Positions 8,294-16,513 of a stretch of DNA of 35,951 nt are shown here, piece after piece; within the stretch, counting starts at the first letter, position 1, and each line of letters opens with the position of its first letter. A model generated the notes under the pieces. It worked only from the letters and a program-made list of their open reading frames with translations. It did not search any database and had not been told where the DNA came from. Origin of the DNA: Deltaproteobacteria bacterium RBG_13_61_14. Its GTDB lineage: Bacteria > RBG-13-61-14. Position numbers and translations under genes: made by a program. Location: assembly GCA_001797815.1 (NCBI GenBank), contig MGQK01000053.1, forward strand, positions 14,165 through 50,115. The letters are read 5' to 3'.

Positions 8294-9327
8294 GCACTCC
8301 TCCGGCTGAGCCGGTGCACGGTCTCGACCAGGAAGGCGACATTTTCGATGGGCGCGTTCGGCCAGATGCCGTGGCCCAGGTTGAAGATGTGGCCGGGCCG
8401 GCCGCCGGCGCGCTGGAGCACGTCGCGCGCGCGCGATTCAATAATGGATGGCGGGGCCAGGAGCACGGCCGGGTCGAGGTTGCCCTGGAGGGCGCGGTCA
8501 TGGCCGATGATCTGCCAGGCCCGGTCCAGCTCGATCCGCCAGTCCACCCCGTAAACCGCGGCGCCGGAGTCTTTGATCAAGGGCAGGAGCGAGGTCGCGT
8601 CGGTGGCGAAGTGGATGACCGGCACCCTCGCTTCGGCCAGTTGAGCGATGAGCGCGTTGACGTGGGGGGCCACGAACTCGGCGTAATCGCGGGGCGAGAG
8701 ACAGCCCACCCAGGAATCGAAGAGTTGGACCGCCTGGGCGCCGGCCGCGACCTGGGCGAGGAGATAGCGGCGCAGGACCTCGACCAGCTTCTCCATCAGC
8801 TTCGTCCAGGTTTTGGGCTCGGCGTAGAACATGGCCTTGGTGTGCTCGTAGTTGCGGGAGTGGCCGCCCTCGATCATGTAGCTGGCGAGCGTGAAGGGAG
8901 CGCCGGCAAAGCCGATGAGGGGCACGCGGTCTTGAAGCGCGGCCCGGGCCTGGCGGATGGCCTCGAAGAGGTAGGGGGTAGCCTCCTCGGCCTCGATCAC
9001 CCGGATGCGGTCCACGTCGGCCGGCCGGCGGACGGGGCTGCCGATGCAGGGGCCGTCGTCCTGGTCAAAGCCGAATTCCACGCCCATGCCTTCCAGCGGG
9101 AGCAGGATATCTGCGAAGATAATCGCGGCGTCGAGGGGGAACCGTTCCAGCGGCTGGAGGGTCACTTCCAGCGCGGCGGCGGGTGTCCGGCAGAGCTCGA
9201 GGAAGGAATATTTTTCGCGGAGCGCCCGGTATTCGGGGAGGTAGCGGCCGGCCTGGCGCATGATCCAGATCGGGGTGAATTCGGTCGGCTCTCGCCGGCA
9301 GGCGCGGAGGAAGCTGTCATTCATCAT
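8290..9327 (-). CDS. hemE: Uroporphyrinogen decarboxylase
   Basis: Removes four carboxyl groups from uroporphyrinogen III to give coproporphyrinogen III. 345 residues, standard length. The signature PIWIMRQAGRYLPEYR (Arg and Asp region binding the acetate side chains) lies near residue 20. FADILLPLEGMG, APFTLASYMIEGG and QLFDSWVGCLSPRDY follow in the expected order. The C-terminal GNLDPAVLLAP and FNLGHGIWPNAPIENV are also classical. The first of two adjacent ATG codons is used here; an AAAGG lies just ahead. It heads the hemE-hemH-hemG operon. Confidence 0.96.
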   Translation of the reverse strand: MMNDSFLRACRREPTEFTPIWIMRQAGRYLPEYRALREKYSFLELCRTPAAALEVTLQPLERFPLDAAIIFADILLPLEGMGVEFGFDQDDGPCIGSPVRRPADVDRIRVIEAEEATPYLFEAIRQARAALQDRVPLIGFAGAPFTLASYMIEGGHSRNYEHTKAMFYAEPKTWTKLMEKLVEVLRRYLLAQVAAGAQAVQLFDSWVGCLSPRDYAEFVAPHVNALIAQLAEARVPVIHFATDATSLLPLIKDSGAAVYGVDWRIELDRAWQIIGHDRALQGNLDPAVLLAPPSIIESRARDVLQRAGGRPGHIFNLGHGIWPNAPIENVAFLVETVHRLSRRSA

Positions 9328-9335
9328 GGGCCTTT

Positions 9336-9364
9336 ATGATAGTCGAGCAGGGTCTTGAAATCAA
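9336..9364 (-). promoter_or_regulatory. Candidate promoter for the hem operon
   Basis: On the minus strand TTGATT (9359-9364), a 17-nt spacer and TATCAT (9336-9341). A start site 6-8 nt further would fall almost on the hemE start codon, giving a nearly leaderless mRNA. An alternative with TTGACA at 9396-9401 has a poor -10 region. Either is tentative. Confidence 0.3.
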
Positions 9365-9554
9365 TGCAGCCGAGTGAACAGTGGAAAGAAAGAGGTGTCA
9401 AGGTGATAGGAAAACCTTAAACGTGAAAAAAATCCTTTGGCCTCGCCCCCCTCCTCGATCGCGGATCTGAACCCAGTCTGAATTTCTTTTTTCAATCGGA
9501 TGTGCGAAAATAGCAATTAGGCTCAGGCCGCCAGCCGCGGCTTCGGGTGATCGA

Positions 9555-10208
9555 ATGGAAAACCTTCCCCCCATTCCCGTGCTTCTCGGAGAGATTGTGC
9601 TTATCTGTTTGGTCTTGTATATATTTTATAAATCTTTTATCGGAATCATCGAAAGACGTAAACAACTCCATAAAGTAGCAAGACAGCTCAATGGGAACAT
9701 ACCGTCTTCCCTCTTCGTTCCAGACGTTAATATTGAAGATGATGGCGTGGAGGTGAAGATCAATACTGCTGATCCACCAAGCACCTATGCCACTCAGTAC
9801 TTGACGATCGAGCGGTGTAAACCATTTAAATTCAAAATGCGGGTTCAGAAGAGAGGCGTAATTCTTACGAAAATCTTCCATCTTGATTTTCTCAAGAAAC
9901 TACCCACCTCGAATCCCGACTTCGACCGGATTTACAAGGTGCTGGTGGACGACCCCTTCAAGGCAGGGCTTTTTCTCCGAGACCCAAAGAAGCGGCAGGC
10001 GATCGAGGGCATCTTTTCCTGCGGTTACGACGAATTTACAGCGGATAAGAAGAAAGTGGCTGCAACTAAGCTCAATTATGAGGTCAGTGATTTAGAACGG
10101 GAAAAGATTCGGTTTGTCCTAAGATTGCCTCAAGCAATTTCAAGAATAAAATTCCCCCAGCGCGTTCCTGCTCACCGTCGGCCAAATCGGAACTTTCACC
10201 TCCGATAA
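9555..10208 (+). CDS. Hypothetical membrane-anchored protein, AT-richer than its surroundings
   Basis: I do not recognise a named family. The 217-residue product starts with one transmembrane helix (about residues 8-32, LLGEIVLICLVLYIFYKSFIG). A soluble domain follows with a predicted beta-rich part (residues 55-110) and a segment with DFLKKLPTSNPDFDRIYKVLVDD and GIFSCGYDEFTADKKKV, which would face the cytoplasm or periplasm. Codon use and base composition are clearly less GC-rich than in neighbours, suggesting acquisition. No good ribosome site precedes the ATG. The last 30 residues (RLPQAISRIKFPQ onward) are basic and overlap the 3' end of metX by 13 nt, so the true end may have been altered by a frameshift or truncation. 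An antisense frame here looks like a shadow. Confidence 0.6.
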   Translation: MENLPPIPVLLGEIVLICLVLYIFYKSFIGIIERRKQLHKVARQLNGNIPSSLFVPDVNIEDDGVEVKINTADPPSTYATQYLTIERCKPFKFKMRVQKRGVILTKIFHLDFLKKLPTSNPDFDRIYKVLVDDPFKAGLFLRDPKKRQAIEGIFSCGYDEFTADKKKVAATKLNYEVSDLEREKIRFVLRLPQAISRIKFPQRVPAHRRPNRNFHLR

Positions 10209-11377
10209 TTCTGTCCCAGGAAGTTGACGATCATCTCTTCGAGGGTGGAGTTGGGCAGCAGGAAGGAGTCGTGGCCGTAGGGGGCGTCAACCAGGGCGTA
10301 GGTCACCTCGGCGTTGTTTTTCTTGAGCGCGCGCACGATCTCCTTGGACTGCTCGGCCGGGTAGAGCCAGTCGGACTTGAAAGCGACCACCAGGAACTTG
10401 GACTTGACCCCTCTCAGGGCCTGGGCCAGGCTAAGCTCGCCGTGGCGGGTGAGGTCGAAGTAGTCTATGGCCTTGGAGATGTAGAGGTAGGAGTTGGCGT
10501 CGAAGCGCTTGATGAAGACGTCGCCCTGGTGGTGGAGATAGCTCTCGACCTGGAACTCGGTGGAGAAGCTGTCGCCGAGCCGGTCCTGGTCTTGGAGGCG
10601 GCGGCCGAACTTGTCGTGCAGGCTCTGCTCGGAGAGATAGGTGATGTGGGCGATCATCCGGGCCAGGGCCAGGCCGTCGTCGGGGCGGTCCGGGCGGTCG
10701 TAATAGTCGCCGCGCTGCCACTTGGGGTCGGCCATGATCGCGCGCCGGCTCACCTCGTTGAAGGCGATGCCCTGGGCCGAGAGCTTGCTGGTGGTGGCGA
10801 GGAGCGTCGCGGTCTTGACCAGCTCCGGGAAACTCACGGCCCATTGCAAGGCCTGCATGCCGCCGAGGGACCCGCCCACCACGTTGAGCAGCCGGGAGAT
10901 GCCCAGGTGCTGGACCAGCTCGCGTTGGGCCTTGACCATATCGGCCACGGTGAGGATGGGGAACTCCAGGCCATAGGGCTTGCCGGTCGCGGGGTTCGGG
11001 GAGCCGGGTCCGGTCGAGCCTTGGCACCCGCCGATGATGTTGGAGCAGATCACGAAATACTTGCGGGTGTCAAAGGGCCGGCCCGGACCGACCATGTTGT
11101 TCCACCAGCCGGGCTTGGGGTCGTTCTTGGAATGGTAGCCGGCCACGTGGGCGTCACCGGAGAGCGCGTGGCAGATGAGGATCGCGTTCTGCTTTTTGGC
11201 ATCCAGCTCGCCGTAGGTCTCGTAAGCCAGGGTGATGGGCCCAAGCCGGGCGCCGCTTTCCAGCACCATCTCCTCCGGGGTCTGGGCAAAGGTAAAGGAA
11301 TGGGTCTTGACCAGGCCGACCGAACCGACTTCCTGGAACTCTTCTTTGAGAGCTGATTTCTGCATAATCAATTTCAT
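10196..11377 (-). CDS. metX: Homoserine O-acetyltransferase (alpha/beta hydrolase fold)
   Basis: Acetylates homoserine with acetyl-CoA, the first dedicated step of methionine synthesis. The start at 11377 is chosen over an upstream frame extension because GGAGAAAGGA sits 5 nt ahead; this gives 393 residues, close to the family norm. The alpha/beta-hydrolase nucleophile elbow is GGSLGGMQALQW with Ser170. NMVGPGRPFDT and GGCQGSTGPGS are typical MetX loops, and DAPYGHDSFLLP carries the catalytic histidine region. It is transcribed alone, convergent with the hypothetical gene and divergent from dnaK. The metW gene that often follows metX is absent. O-succinyltransferase activity is possible in this fold, but the motifs fit the acetyl enzyme. 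Confidence 0.93.
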   Translation of the reverse strand: MKLIMQKSALKEEFQEVGSVGLVKTHSFTFAQTPEEMVLESGARLGPITLAYETYGELDAKKQNAILICHALSGDAHVAGYHSKNDPKPGWWNNMVGPGRPFDTRKYFVICSNIIGGCQGSTGPGSPNPATGKPYGLEFPILTVADMVKAQRELVQHLGISRLLNVVGGSLGGMQALQWAVSFPELVKTATLLATTSKLSAQGIAFNEVSRRAIMADPKWQRGDYYDRPDRPDDGLALARMIAHITYLSEQSLHDKFGRRLQDQDRLGDSFSTEFQVESYLHHQGDVFIKRFDANSYLYISKAIDYFDLTRHGELSLAQALRGVKSKFLVVAFKSDWLYPAEQSKEIVRALKKNNAEVTYALVDAPYGHDSFLLPNSTLEEMIVNFLGQNYRR

Positions 11378-11513
11378 TTTAATCCTTTCTCCGGCAGGGT
11401 CAAGAAATCGGAGAGGCGTTGCCCCAATCCCCGGTGGAGCGGGAAAATTACTCCTTGCCAACTCCCACCGAATTTCAACCGAGCGCATTGACCGTGCCCG
11501 GGCTGGCAAAGAG

Positions 11514-11542
11514 TTGCCGGATCCCGGAGCTTATGCTAGGAT
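11514..11542 (+). promoter_or_regulatory. Candidate sigma70 promoter for the dnaK-like operon
   Basis: TTGCCG, 17-nt spacer, TAGGAT, about 40 nt upstream of the start codon, in the metX/dnaK divergent gap. I see neither a CIRCE repeat (TTAGCACTC-N9-GAGTGCTAA) nor a sigma32-type box nearby. Confidence 0.4.
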
Positions 11543-11580
11543 AGCCCAAATGATGCCAGGAATTAGGAGGGATTAACTCC

Positions 11581-13179
11581 ATGGGACGTGCGGTGGGTAT
11601 AGACTTGGGCACCAGCACTTCGTGTGTGGCCATTGTCAAGGACGGCAAGCCGATGGCGCTCCCGGCTCCGGACGGGAGATTCATCCAGGCCTCGGTGGTG
11701 TCGTTTTTGGAGGACGGCTCGCGGGTGGTGGGCAATGCGGCCAAGGCGATGATGGTGGAGAACGCGGAGCACACCATCTACTCGGCCAAGCGCCTGATCG
11801 GGCGCAAGTTTTTCCAGGCCGAGGTGAAGAAAGCGCAGGCGGTCTGCACCTACGAGATCGTGGAGGGGCCGAACCAGAGCGTGCGGGTGAAGGCCCGGGG
11901 CCGGGAATATTCCTGCCCGGAGATCTCGGCCATGGTGCTGATGGAGATGAAGCGGATCGCCGAGGCCCAACTGGGCGAGGAAGTGGACAAGGCGGTGATC
12001 ACGGTGCCGGCCAACTTCAACGACGGCCAGCGCCAGGCCACCAAGGACGCCGGGACCATCGCCGGACTCAACGTGCTGCGGATCATCAACGAGCCGACCG
12101 CCGCGGCCCTGTCCTACGGGTTCGGCAAGGGGCTGAAGCAGAAGATCGCGGTTTATGATTTCGGCGGCGGGACCTTTGATATTTCCATCCTGGAGATCGG
12201 CGAGGACGTTTACGAGGTGATTTCCACCGCCGGGGACATGTACCTGGGCGGCGACGACTTCGACGACCGTCTGATTGACTACATGGCCGAGCAGTTCATG
12301 CGCAAGCACAACCTGGACGTGCGCCAGGACCGCAAGGCCTTGCAGCGGCTGAAGAACGCGGCCGAGCAGGCCAAGGTCGAGCTGACCGAGAAGCTGGAAG
12401 TGACGGTGAGCCTGCCCGGGATCATGGAGGAGATGGGGGGCAAGCTCGACCTCAACATCACCATCAACCGCAACTACTTCGGGCAGATGATCATGGACCT
12501 GATCCAGAAGACCTTCAAGGTCTGCGACGAGGCCTTGCAAAACGCGCATATGACCGTGGAGAACATTGACGCGCTCATCCTGGTGGGCGGCCCGACCAAG
12601 ATGCCGGTCATCCGGGAGGCGGTGAAGAGCTATTTCTTCAAGGACCCCCACTTCGGGATTGACCCGGAAGAGGTGGTGGCCATGGGCGCGGGCATCCAGG
12701 CCAGCACCCTGGTCGAGGCCCGGCCCGGCGCGCTCCTCCTCGACGTGACCCCCATGTCCCTGGGCATCGCCACCGCCGGCGGCCTGATGGATACCTTGAT
12801 CGAGCGCAACACCCCCATCCCCACCGAATCGGCCCGGATCTTCACCACCACCCACGACAACCAGGCCGCGGTCAAGATCCGGATCTTCCAGGGCGAGAAC
12901 CGCAAGTATGAGCAGAACGAACTCTTGGGCGAGTTCCGCCTGGCCGAGATCCCGCCGGCGCCGGCGGGCACGCCCAAGATCGAGGTGACCTTCGAGATTG
13001 ACGCCAACGGCATTGTCAACGTCACCGCCCGGGACCGCGACACCGGCCAGGCCCAGTCGGTGCAGCTCAACGTCTCCGGGGGCCTCAGCCAGGAAGAGAT
13101 CCAGCGGCTCAAGTCCGAGCATCACAAGGGAGAAGAGGTGTCCAAGTTCAAGCCCGGTCTGGAGTTGCCGCAGCAGTGA
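11581..13179 (+). CDS. dnaK: Hsp70-family chaperone lacking the C-terminal lid
   Basis: ATP-driven chaperone of 532 residues, about 100 shorter than ordinary DnaK. The nucleotide-binding domain is intact: [13 protein letters not shown] (phosphate 1), [37 protein letters not shown] (connect 1), [13 protein letters not shown] (phosphate 2) and [14 protein letters not shown] (adenosine). The substrate-binding beta-sandwich follows ([24 protein letters not shown]). The protein then stops soon after ISQEEIQ-like [14 protein letters not shown], with only a short tail, so the helical lid is missing. An AGGAGG ribosome site is 10 nt upstream. A J-domain gene follows about 110 nt later, the probable co-chaperone. 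It is likely an accessory Hsp70 and not the housekeeping one, since grpE and full dnaJ are not here. Confidence 0.92.
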   Translation: MGRAVGIDLGTSTSCVAIVKDGKPMALPAPDGRFIQASVVSFLEDGSRVVGNAAKAMMVENAEHTIYSAKRLIGRKFFQAEVKKAQAVCTYEIVEGPNQSVRVKARGREYSCPEISAMVLMEMKRIAEAQLGEEVDKAVITVPANFNDGQRQATKDAGTIAGLNVLRIINEPTAAALSYGFGKGLKQKIAVYDFGGGTFDISILEIGEDVYEVISTAGDMYLGGDDFDDRLIDYMAEQFMRKHNLDVRQDRKALQRLKNAAEQAKVELTEKLEVTVSLPGIMEEMGGKLDLNITINRNYFGQMIMDLIQKTFKVCDEALQNAHMTVENIDALILVGGPTKMPVIREAVKSYFFKDPHFGIDPEEVVAMGAGIQASTLVEARPGALLLDVTPMSLGIATAGGLMDTLIERNTPIPTESARIFTTTHDNQAAVKIRIFQGENRKYEQNELLGEFRLAEIPPAPAGTPKIEVTFEIDANGIVNVTARDRDTGQAQSVQLNVSGGLSQEEIQRLKSEHHKGEEVSKFKPGLELPQQ

Positions 13180-13190
13180 AAGGAGTTGAT

Positions 13191-13279
13191 TGTATATCGT
13201 ATATCGTATTGCGTATAGCGGTCTGAATTTAGATTGATTTACCGGTTGGTAACATACGATATACGGAATACGATATCCG
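13191..13279. repeat. Imperfect palindromic intergenic repeat (GTATTCCGTAT type), copy 2
   Basis: Arms at about 13191-13220 (TGTATATCGTATATCGTATT...) and 13253-13279 (CATACGATATACGGAATACG...) are inverted copies with a few mismatches around a roughly 32-nt centre. The 9-bp unit matches the repeat after glgC. It starts 11 nt after the dnaK stop and ends 13 nt before the J-protein start, where no clear ribosome site remains. Confidence 0.7.
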
Positions 13280-13292
13280 AATCCCTAGCAAA

Positions 13293-13820
13293 ATGGACGA
13301 GCATTTCAAACTACAGGTCAATTCGCTGGTGAAAGTCATGGACGACCTCGATTACTATCAGATCCTGAAATTGGATCAGATGGCGTTCGACGACGACATC
13401 AAGCGCGCCTATTTCGAGGAGTCCCGACTCTATCATCCCGACAAATACTTTAACGAACCGCTCGAGTTCCAGACCATGGTGACCCAGGTTTTCAAGCGGG
13501 TGTGCGAGGCCTACAAGGTGCTCTGCGACAAGGAGCGGCGGGCGCTCTACACCAGGCAGATCAGCGGACCGGACCGGAAGAAATTCCTCCGCTTTGACCT
13601 CAAGGTGCTGGAACAGGAGCGGGCCAAAAAAGAAGACGAGGGCCAGACCCCCATGGGCAAGAAGTATTACCAACTGGCCAAGGCCGCCATCCAGAACAAG
13701 GATTTCAAGGGGGCCAAGATCAACCTCCAGCTCGCGGTGAAAATGGAGCCCAGGAACTCGACTTTTGCCGAGAAGCTCAAGGAGGTGGAGGATGTCCTGG
13801 CCATGCGCAGGAAGCTTTGA
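13293..13820 (+). CDS. J-domain protein with TPR-like C-terminus
   Basis: A 175-residue co-chaperone candidate. The J domain occupies about residues 19-78: DYYQILKLDQMAFDDDIKRAY, then YHPDKYF with the essential His-Pro-Asp at 48-50. It lacks the Gly/Phe region, zinc centre and C-terminal domains of DnaJ. After a charged linker, residues about 125-170 (KYYQLAKAAIQNKDFKGAKI, NLQLAVKMEPRN) look like one or two TPR helices. The placement directly after the lidless Hsp70 suggests a dedicated pair. The start codon has no evident Shine-Dalgarno sequence; Met16 is an alternative start. The gene is separated from dnaK only by the palindromic repeat. Confidence 0.85.
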   Translation: MDEHFKLQVNSLVKVMDDLDYYQILKLDQMAFDDDIKRAYFEESRLYHPDKYFNEPLEFQTMVTQVFKRVCEAYKVLCDKERRALYTRQISGPDRKKFLRFDLKVLEQERAKKEDEGQTPMGKKYYQLAKAAIQNKDFKGAKINLQLAVKMEPRNSTFAEKLKEVEDVLAMRRKL

Positions 13821-13870
13821 AGCCGCCGGAGAAGAAGGAGACCGGGTCTCGGTCTCCGAGAGGAGTTAAG

Positions 13871-13966
13871 ATGATCAGGCAGGGGCGCGAGGAATCGCGC
13901 CTTCTTGCTTACCCGGACGAGGGAGAAGCCGGACCTTTCCCCTCCGGTTTTGGAGAAGAGCGATGA
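13871..13966 (+). CDS. Small open frame (31 residues) coupled to the DUF3108-like gene
   Basis: AGGAG at 13861-13865 lies 5 nt before ATG 13871. The frame runs 31 codons and ends in the TGA of an ATGA overlap with the next gene (ATG 13963). The product begins MIRQGREESRLLAYPDEGE, is charged and has no membrane segment or known motif. Just upstream, 13837-13857 forms a GGAGACC/GGTCTCC hairpin. The strong ribosome site and 4-nt overlap suggest a translated leader that opens translation of the next gene. Coding status is not proven. Confidence 0.4.
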   Translation: MIRQGREESRLLAYPDEGEAGPFPSGFGEER

Positions 13967-14862
13967 GACCAGGAGCGGGACGTCTTCGGGCAAAACGGTG
14001 GGCCGTGGCCGGATTGTTTCTGGGCGGGCTCTGGTCCGGCCCGGCGCGGGCCGGAGAGTTCCGGCCGCCGAAAATCCCGGAAGGCGAGACCTGCGAATAC
14101 CGGGTGTACGAGCGGGCCGAGAACGAAAACCAGTCCGAGAGCTTCGTGGCGCCCCGGGAAGAGGTGCAGGAGGTCCACCAGATCATCACCACCTTTGCCG
14201 GGGACGGCCAGGAGTATTATCGCTTTTTCCGGGCCGAGCGGCTTTCCGGCGGCCACCTCAACTATTACACTTACATTTTCCGGATCAGCCAACCTTTCCG
14301 GTTCGTGGCTTTTTCCAAGAAAGTGGAGAGCACCACCGGCCGGATCGTGCACGATGAGATCACCTACTTTGATGATCCGGGCCGGCCCTTTTCCGAGGAC
14401 CTCAACCATTTTTACAGCATCCCCATGACCATCCGGGGCATGGATTTCCCGGCCCACGAGAAGAACGACCTGAAAATTTGGTTCTCCAGCCACTTCACGC
14501 CCTGGAAAATGGACGTGACCGTGAAAGGCAAAGACCGGGTCACGGTCCCGGCCGGAACTTTTTCCTGCTGGCGGGTGGAGGTGACGCCCGACCTCAAGGC
14601 CATCATGCAGCGCTGGTACTGGATCGCCCGGATTCTCAAAGCCTGGATTCCCAGCTATGGTTATTGGTTCAGCCAGGAGGCGCCGCACCTGCTGGTCAAG
14701 TTCGAAGGCCGCTTCGGCCCGGTCGGCTTCAGCCCGGTGCAGGTCCAGGAGTTGGTGTCCGTAGGTGCGGCCACGGAAGCCGACCGGGAGCTGCTCCGCC
14801 GTTACTCGCCGGCTCCGGAGGACCTTCATTTCTACCCGGCGCCCAAGAATTCCACCCCTTAG
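13963..14862 (+). CDS. Exported DUF3108-like protein
   Basis: 299 residues with a Sec signal peptide (basic start RLRAKRW, hydrophobic AVAGLFLGGLWSG, cleavage after ARA near residue 30). The mature part begins with an IPEGETCEYRVYE strand typical of DUF3108-type beta proteins. It carries the family's late motif GKDRVTVPAGTFSCWRVEV (about residues 188-206) and ends in a conserved KFEGRFGPVGFSP stretch. DUF3108 proteins are periplasmic and their biochemical role is largely unknown; they are thought to have a lipocalin-like beta-barrel. A GGAGAAG ribosome site overlaps the end of the small frame. This is the first sizeable gene of a six-gene, same-strand run ending with the C45-type hydrolase. 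Confidence 0.75.
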   Translation: MRPGAGRLRAKRWAVAGLFLGGLWSGPARAGEFRPPKIPEGETCEYRVYERAENENQSESFVAPREEVQEVHQIITTFAGDGQEYYRFFRAERLSGGHLNYYTYIFRISQPFRFVAFSKKVESTTGRIVHDEITYFDDPGRPFSEDLNHFYSIPMTIRGMDFPAHEKNDLKIWFSSHFTPWKMDVTVKGKDRVTVPAGTFSCWRVEVTPDLKAIMQRWYWIARILKAWIPSYGYWFSQEAPHLLVKFEGRFGPVGFSPVQVQELVSVGAATEADRELLRRYSPAPEDLHFYPAPKNSTP

Positions 14863-14884
14863 CCCGAGAGAGGAGGTCTTTGCC

Positions 14885-15622
14885 ATGCGTGCTTTCAGCT
14901 TGTTGGCTGCGGCCTTCGTGCTGTTTTTCAGCGCCGGCTTAAGCCGGGCTGCGGACAAACCCCTGACCTTGCGCTGGCATGGCCAAGCCTGCTTTCTCCT
15001 GACCTCGCCCGCTGGCACCGCGGTGCTGATGGACCCCTTCGGCGAAAAAATGGGCTACCCGGTGCCATCGGTCAAGGCCGAGGCGGTCACCATCTCCCAC
15101 GAGCACTTTGACCACAACAACGCCGGGGCGGCCAAGCCCGGCGCCAAGGTCATCCACGGCCTGACCGAGAGCGGCTTCCTCCAGGTCAACGAGAAAGTGG
15201 GCGACGTGAGCATCCGCACCGTGCCTACCTATCACGATTCCCGCCAAGGCATGATGCGCGGCAAGAACACGGTCTTCATCTTCGAGACCGCCGGGCTCAC
15301 CGTGGTCCACCTCGGCGACCTCGGTCACGTGCTCGACGACGAGCAGGTAAAGGCCATCGGCAAGACCGACGTGCTCCTCATCCCGGTCGGCGGCACTTAC
15401 ACCATTGACGCGGCGGAAGCGACCCAGGTGATGAACCAGCTCCGGCCCAAGATCGTGGTCCCCATGCACTACAAGACCGACAAGACCCCTAACCTGCCGG
15501 TCGCGCCGGTGGACGACTTTCTCCAGGGCAAACCCAAGGTCCAGCGGGTGAAAGGCAATGAGCTTGCGGTCAAGGAGCTTCCGGCCGAGACGACCATCAT
15601 CGTGCTGGATTACAAGCCGTGA
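14885..15622 (+). CDS. Exported metallo-beta-lactamase-fold hydrolase (UPF0173-like)
   Basis: 245 residues from ATG 14885, chosen for AGGAGG 8 nt upstream. The signal peptide is about residues 1-22 (LLAAAFVLFFSAGLSRA). The mature fold has LRWHGQACFLL, then the di-metal motif H72-E-H74-F-D76-H77, HLGDLGHV (metal aspartate region) and VVPMHYKTD (last histidine), matching the UPF0173/YtkL type of metal-dependent hydrolase (about 225 residues plus signal). Most family members are cytoplasmic, so the signal peptide is notable and points to a periplasmic substrate. Its stop codon overlaps the next gene by 4 nt. Confidence 0.88.
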   Translation: MRAFSLLAAAFVLFFSAGLSRAADKPLTLRWHGQACFLLTSPAGTAVLMDPFGEKMGYPVPSVKAEAVTISHEHFDHNNAGAAKPGAKVIHGLTESGFLQVNEKVGDVSIRTVPTYHDSRQGMMRGKNTVFIFETAGLTVVHLGDLGHVLDDEQVKAIGKTDVLLIPVGGTYTIDAAEATQVMNQLRPKIVVPMHYKTDKTPNLPVAPVDDFLQGKPKVQRVKGNELAVKELPAETTIIVLDYKP

Positions 15623-16482
15623 ACCCCACCGCGGCCGGACCGGAGATCCTGCTCTTCCGACCGCCGGTGCCCCCGCCCCCGGGATGGGAAGTCCCCAACC
15701 TCTACCTGCTGGGCCGGCAAGAGGTCACTTTGGTGGACGCCGGCTATGCCTATGCGCAGGCCGCGGACGATCTCCTGGCCGCGGCCGCGGGCCGGCCTAT
15801 TGTCCGCATCGTCCTCACCCACGGCCACACCGACCACGCCGGCGCCGCGGCCGCGCTCCGGGAGCGCACCGGCTGCCGGATCGTTTGCCACCCGCGCGAC
15901 CGAGCCACGCTGCGCCGGCGCTTTCCCGAACTGGAAGTGGACCAGGAGGTGCGGGAAGGGGACGTGATCGCGGCCGAGGACAAGCGGCTGCAAGTGATTG
16001 ACACGCCCGGACACGCGCCCGGGCACATCGCGCTCTGGATCGAGGAGGAGGGCACGCTCTTCACCGGCGACCTGGTCACCGGCGCCGGCTCTACCTTCGT
16101 GGGCCCGCCCGAGGGCGACATGGTCGCCTATATGCGGAGCCTGGACAAGGTGCTGGCGCTGCCGGCCAAGCGCCTGCTCCCCGGCCATGGCCCGCTGGTG
16201 CCCGAGCCGCAAAAAAGGATCCAGGAGCTGATCACTCACCGCCGGCTCCGCGAGCTCCAGATCGGCAAGATCCTGGAGAAAGGCCCGCACACCCTGGGCG
16301 AGATGGTGGAGACGGCCTACGGCGGCCTGATCCACCCCGGGCTTAAAGGCGCGGCCTTCATCACCCTGCTCGCCCACCTGGACAAGCTCGCGGCCGAAGC
16401 CAAGGTCGGCTTCCAACCCTCCGGGGCCAAACCCCACGAACGCTCCTACTTCCTTACCGTGCCCACGCCCTTGCCCTATTAG
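15619..16482 (+). CDS. Metallo-beta-lactamase-fold hydrolase (LACTB2-like, with winged-helix tail)
   Basis: 287 residues from a GTG that overlaps the previous stop (GTGA). Zinc ligands follow the class pattern: H68-G-H70-T-D72-H73, then TPGHAPGHI, FTGDLVTGAG and LLPGHGPLV. The C-terminal 75 residues (ITHRRLRELQIGKILEKGPHT...) match the small winged-helix segment of LACTB2-type hydrolases. There is no signal peptide, so it acts in the cytoplasm, unlike its neighbours. Family members hydrolyse thioesters, phosphodiesters or RNA, and the substrate here is unknown. The overlap suggests coupling to the exported hydrolase. Confidence 0.88.
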   Translation: MNPTAAGPEILLFRPPVPPPPGWEVPNLYLLGRQEVTLVDAGYAYAQAADDLLAAAAGRPIVRIVLTHGHTDHAGAAAALRERTGCRIVCHPRDRATLRRRFPELEVDQEVREGDVIAAEDKRLQVIDTPGHAPGHIALWIEEEGTLFTGDLVTGAGSTFVGPPEGDMVAYMRSLDKVLALPAKRLLPGHGPLVPEPQKRIQELITHRRLRELQIGKILEKGPHTLGEMVETAYGGLIHPGLKGAAFITLLAHLDKLAAEAKVGFQPSGAKPHERSYFLTVPTPLPY

Positions 16483-16513
16483 CTTGGCTTCAAGTCTCGA
16501 AAGGAGTTGACAG

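Noticed and set aside
9492-9881. 129-codon minus-strand frame opposite the hypothetical membrane protein
   Set aside because: The plus-strand frame is longer and has a sensible transmembrane start; the antisense frame has no ribosome site or recognisable motif, though the choice is not certain.
11378-11480. SAM riboswitch upstream of metX
   Set aside because: A few short stems are possible, but none of the conserved SAM-I, SAM-II or SAH cores is present.
11563-13125. Long minus-strand open frame (520 codons) opposite dnaK
   Set aside because: It is the antisense shadow of a GC-rich gene: its residues are dominated by His, Leu, Val, Gly and Asp repeats and no motif is present, while the plus strand encodes clear Hsp70 motifs.
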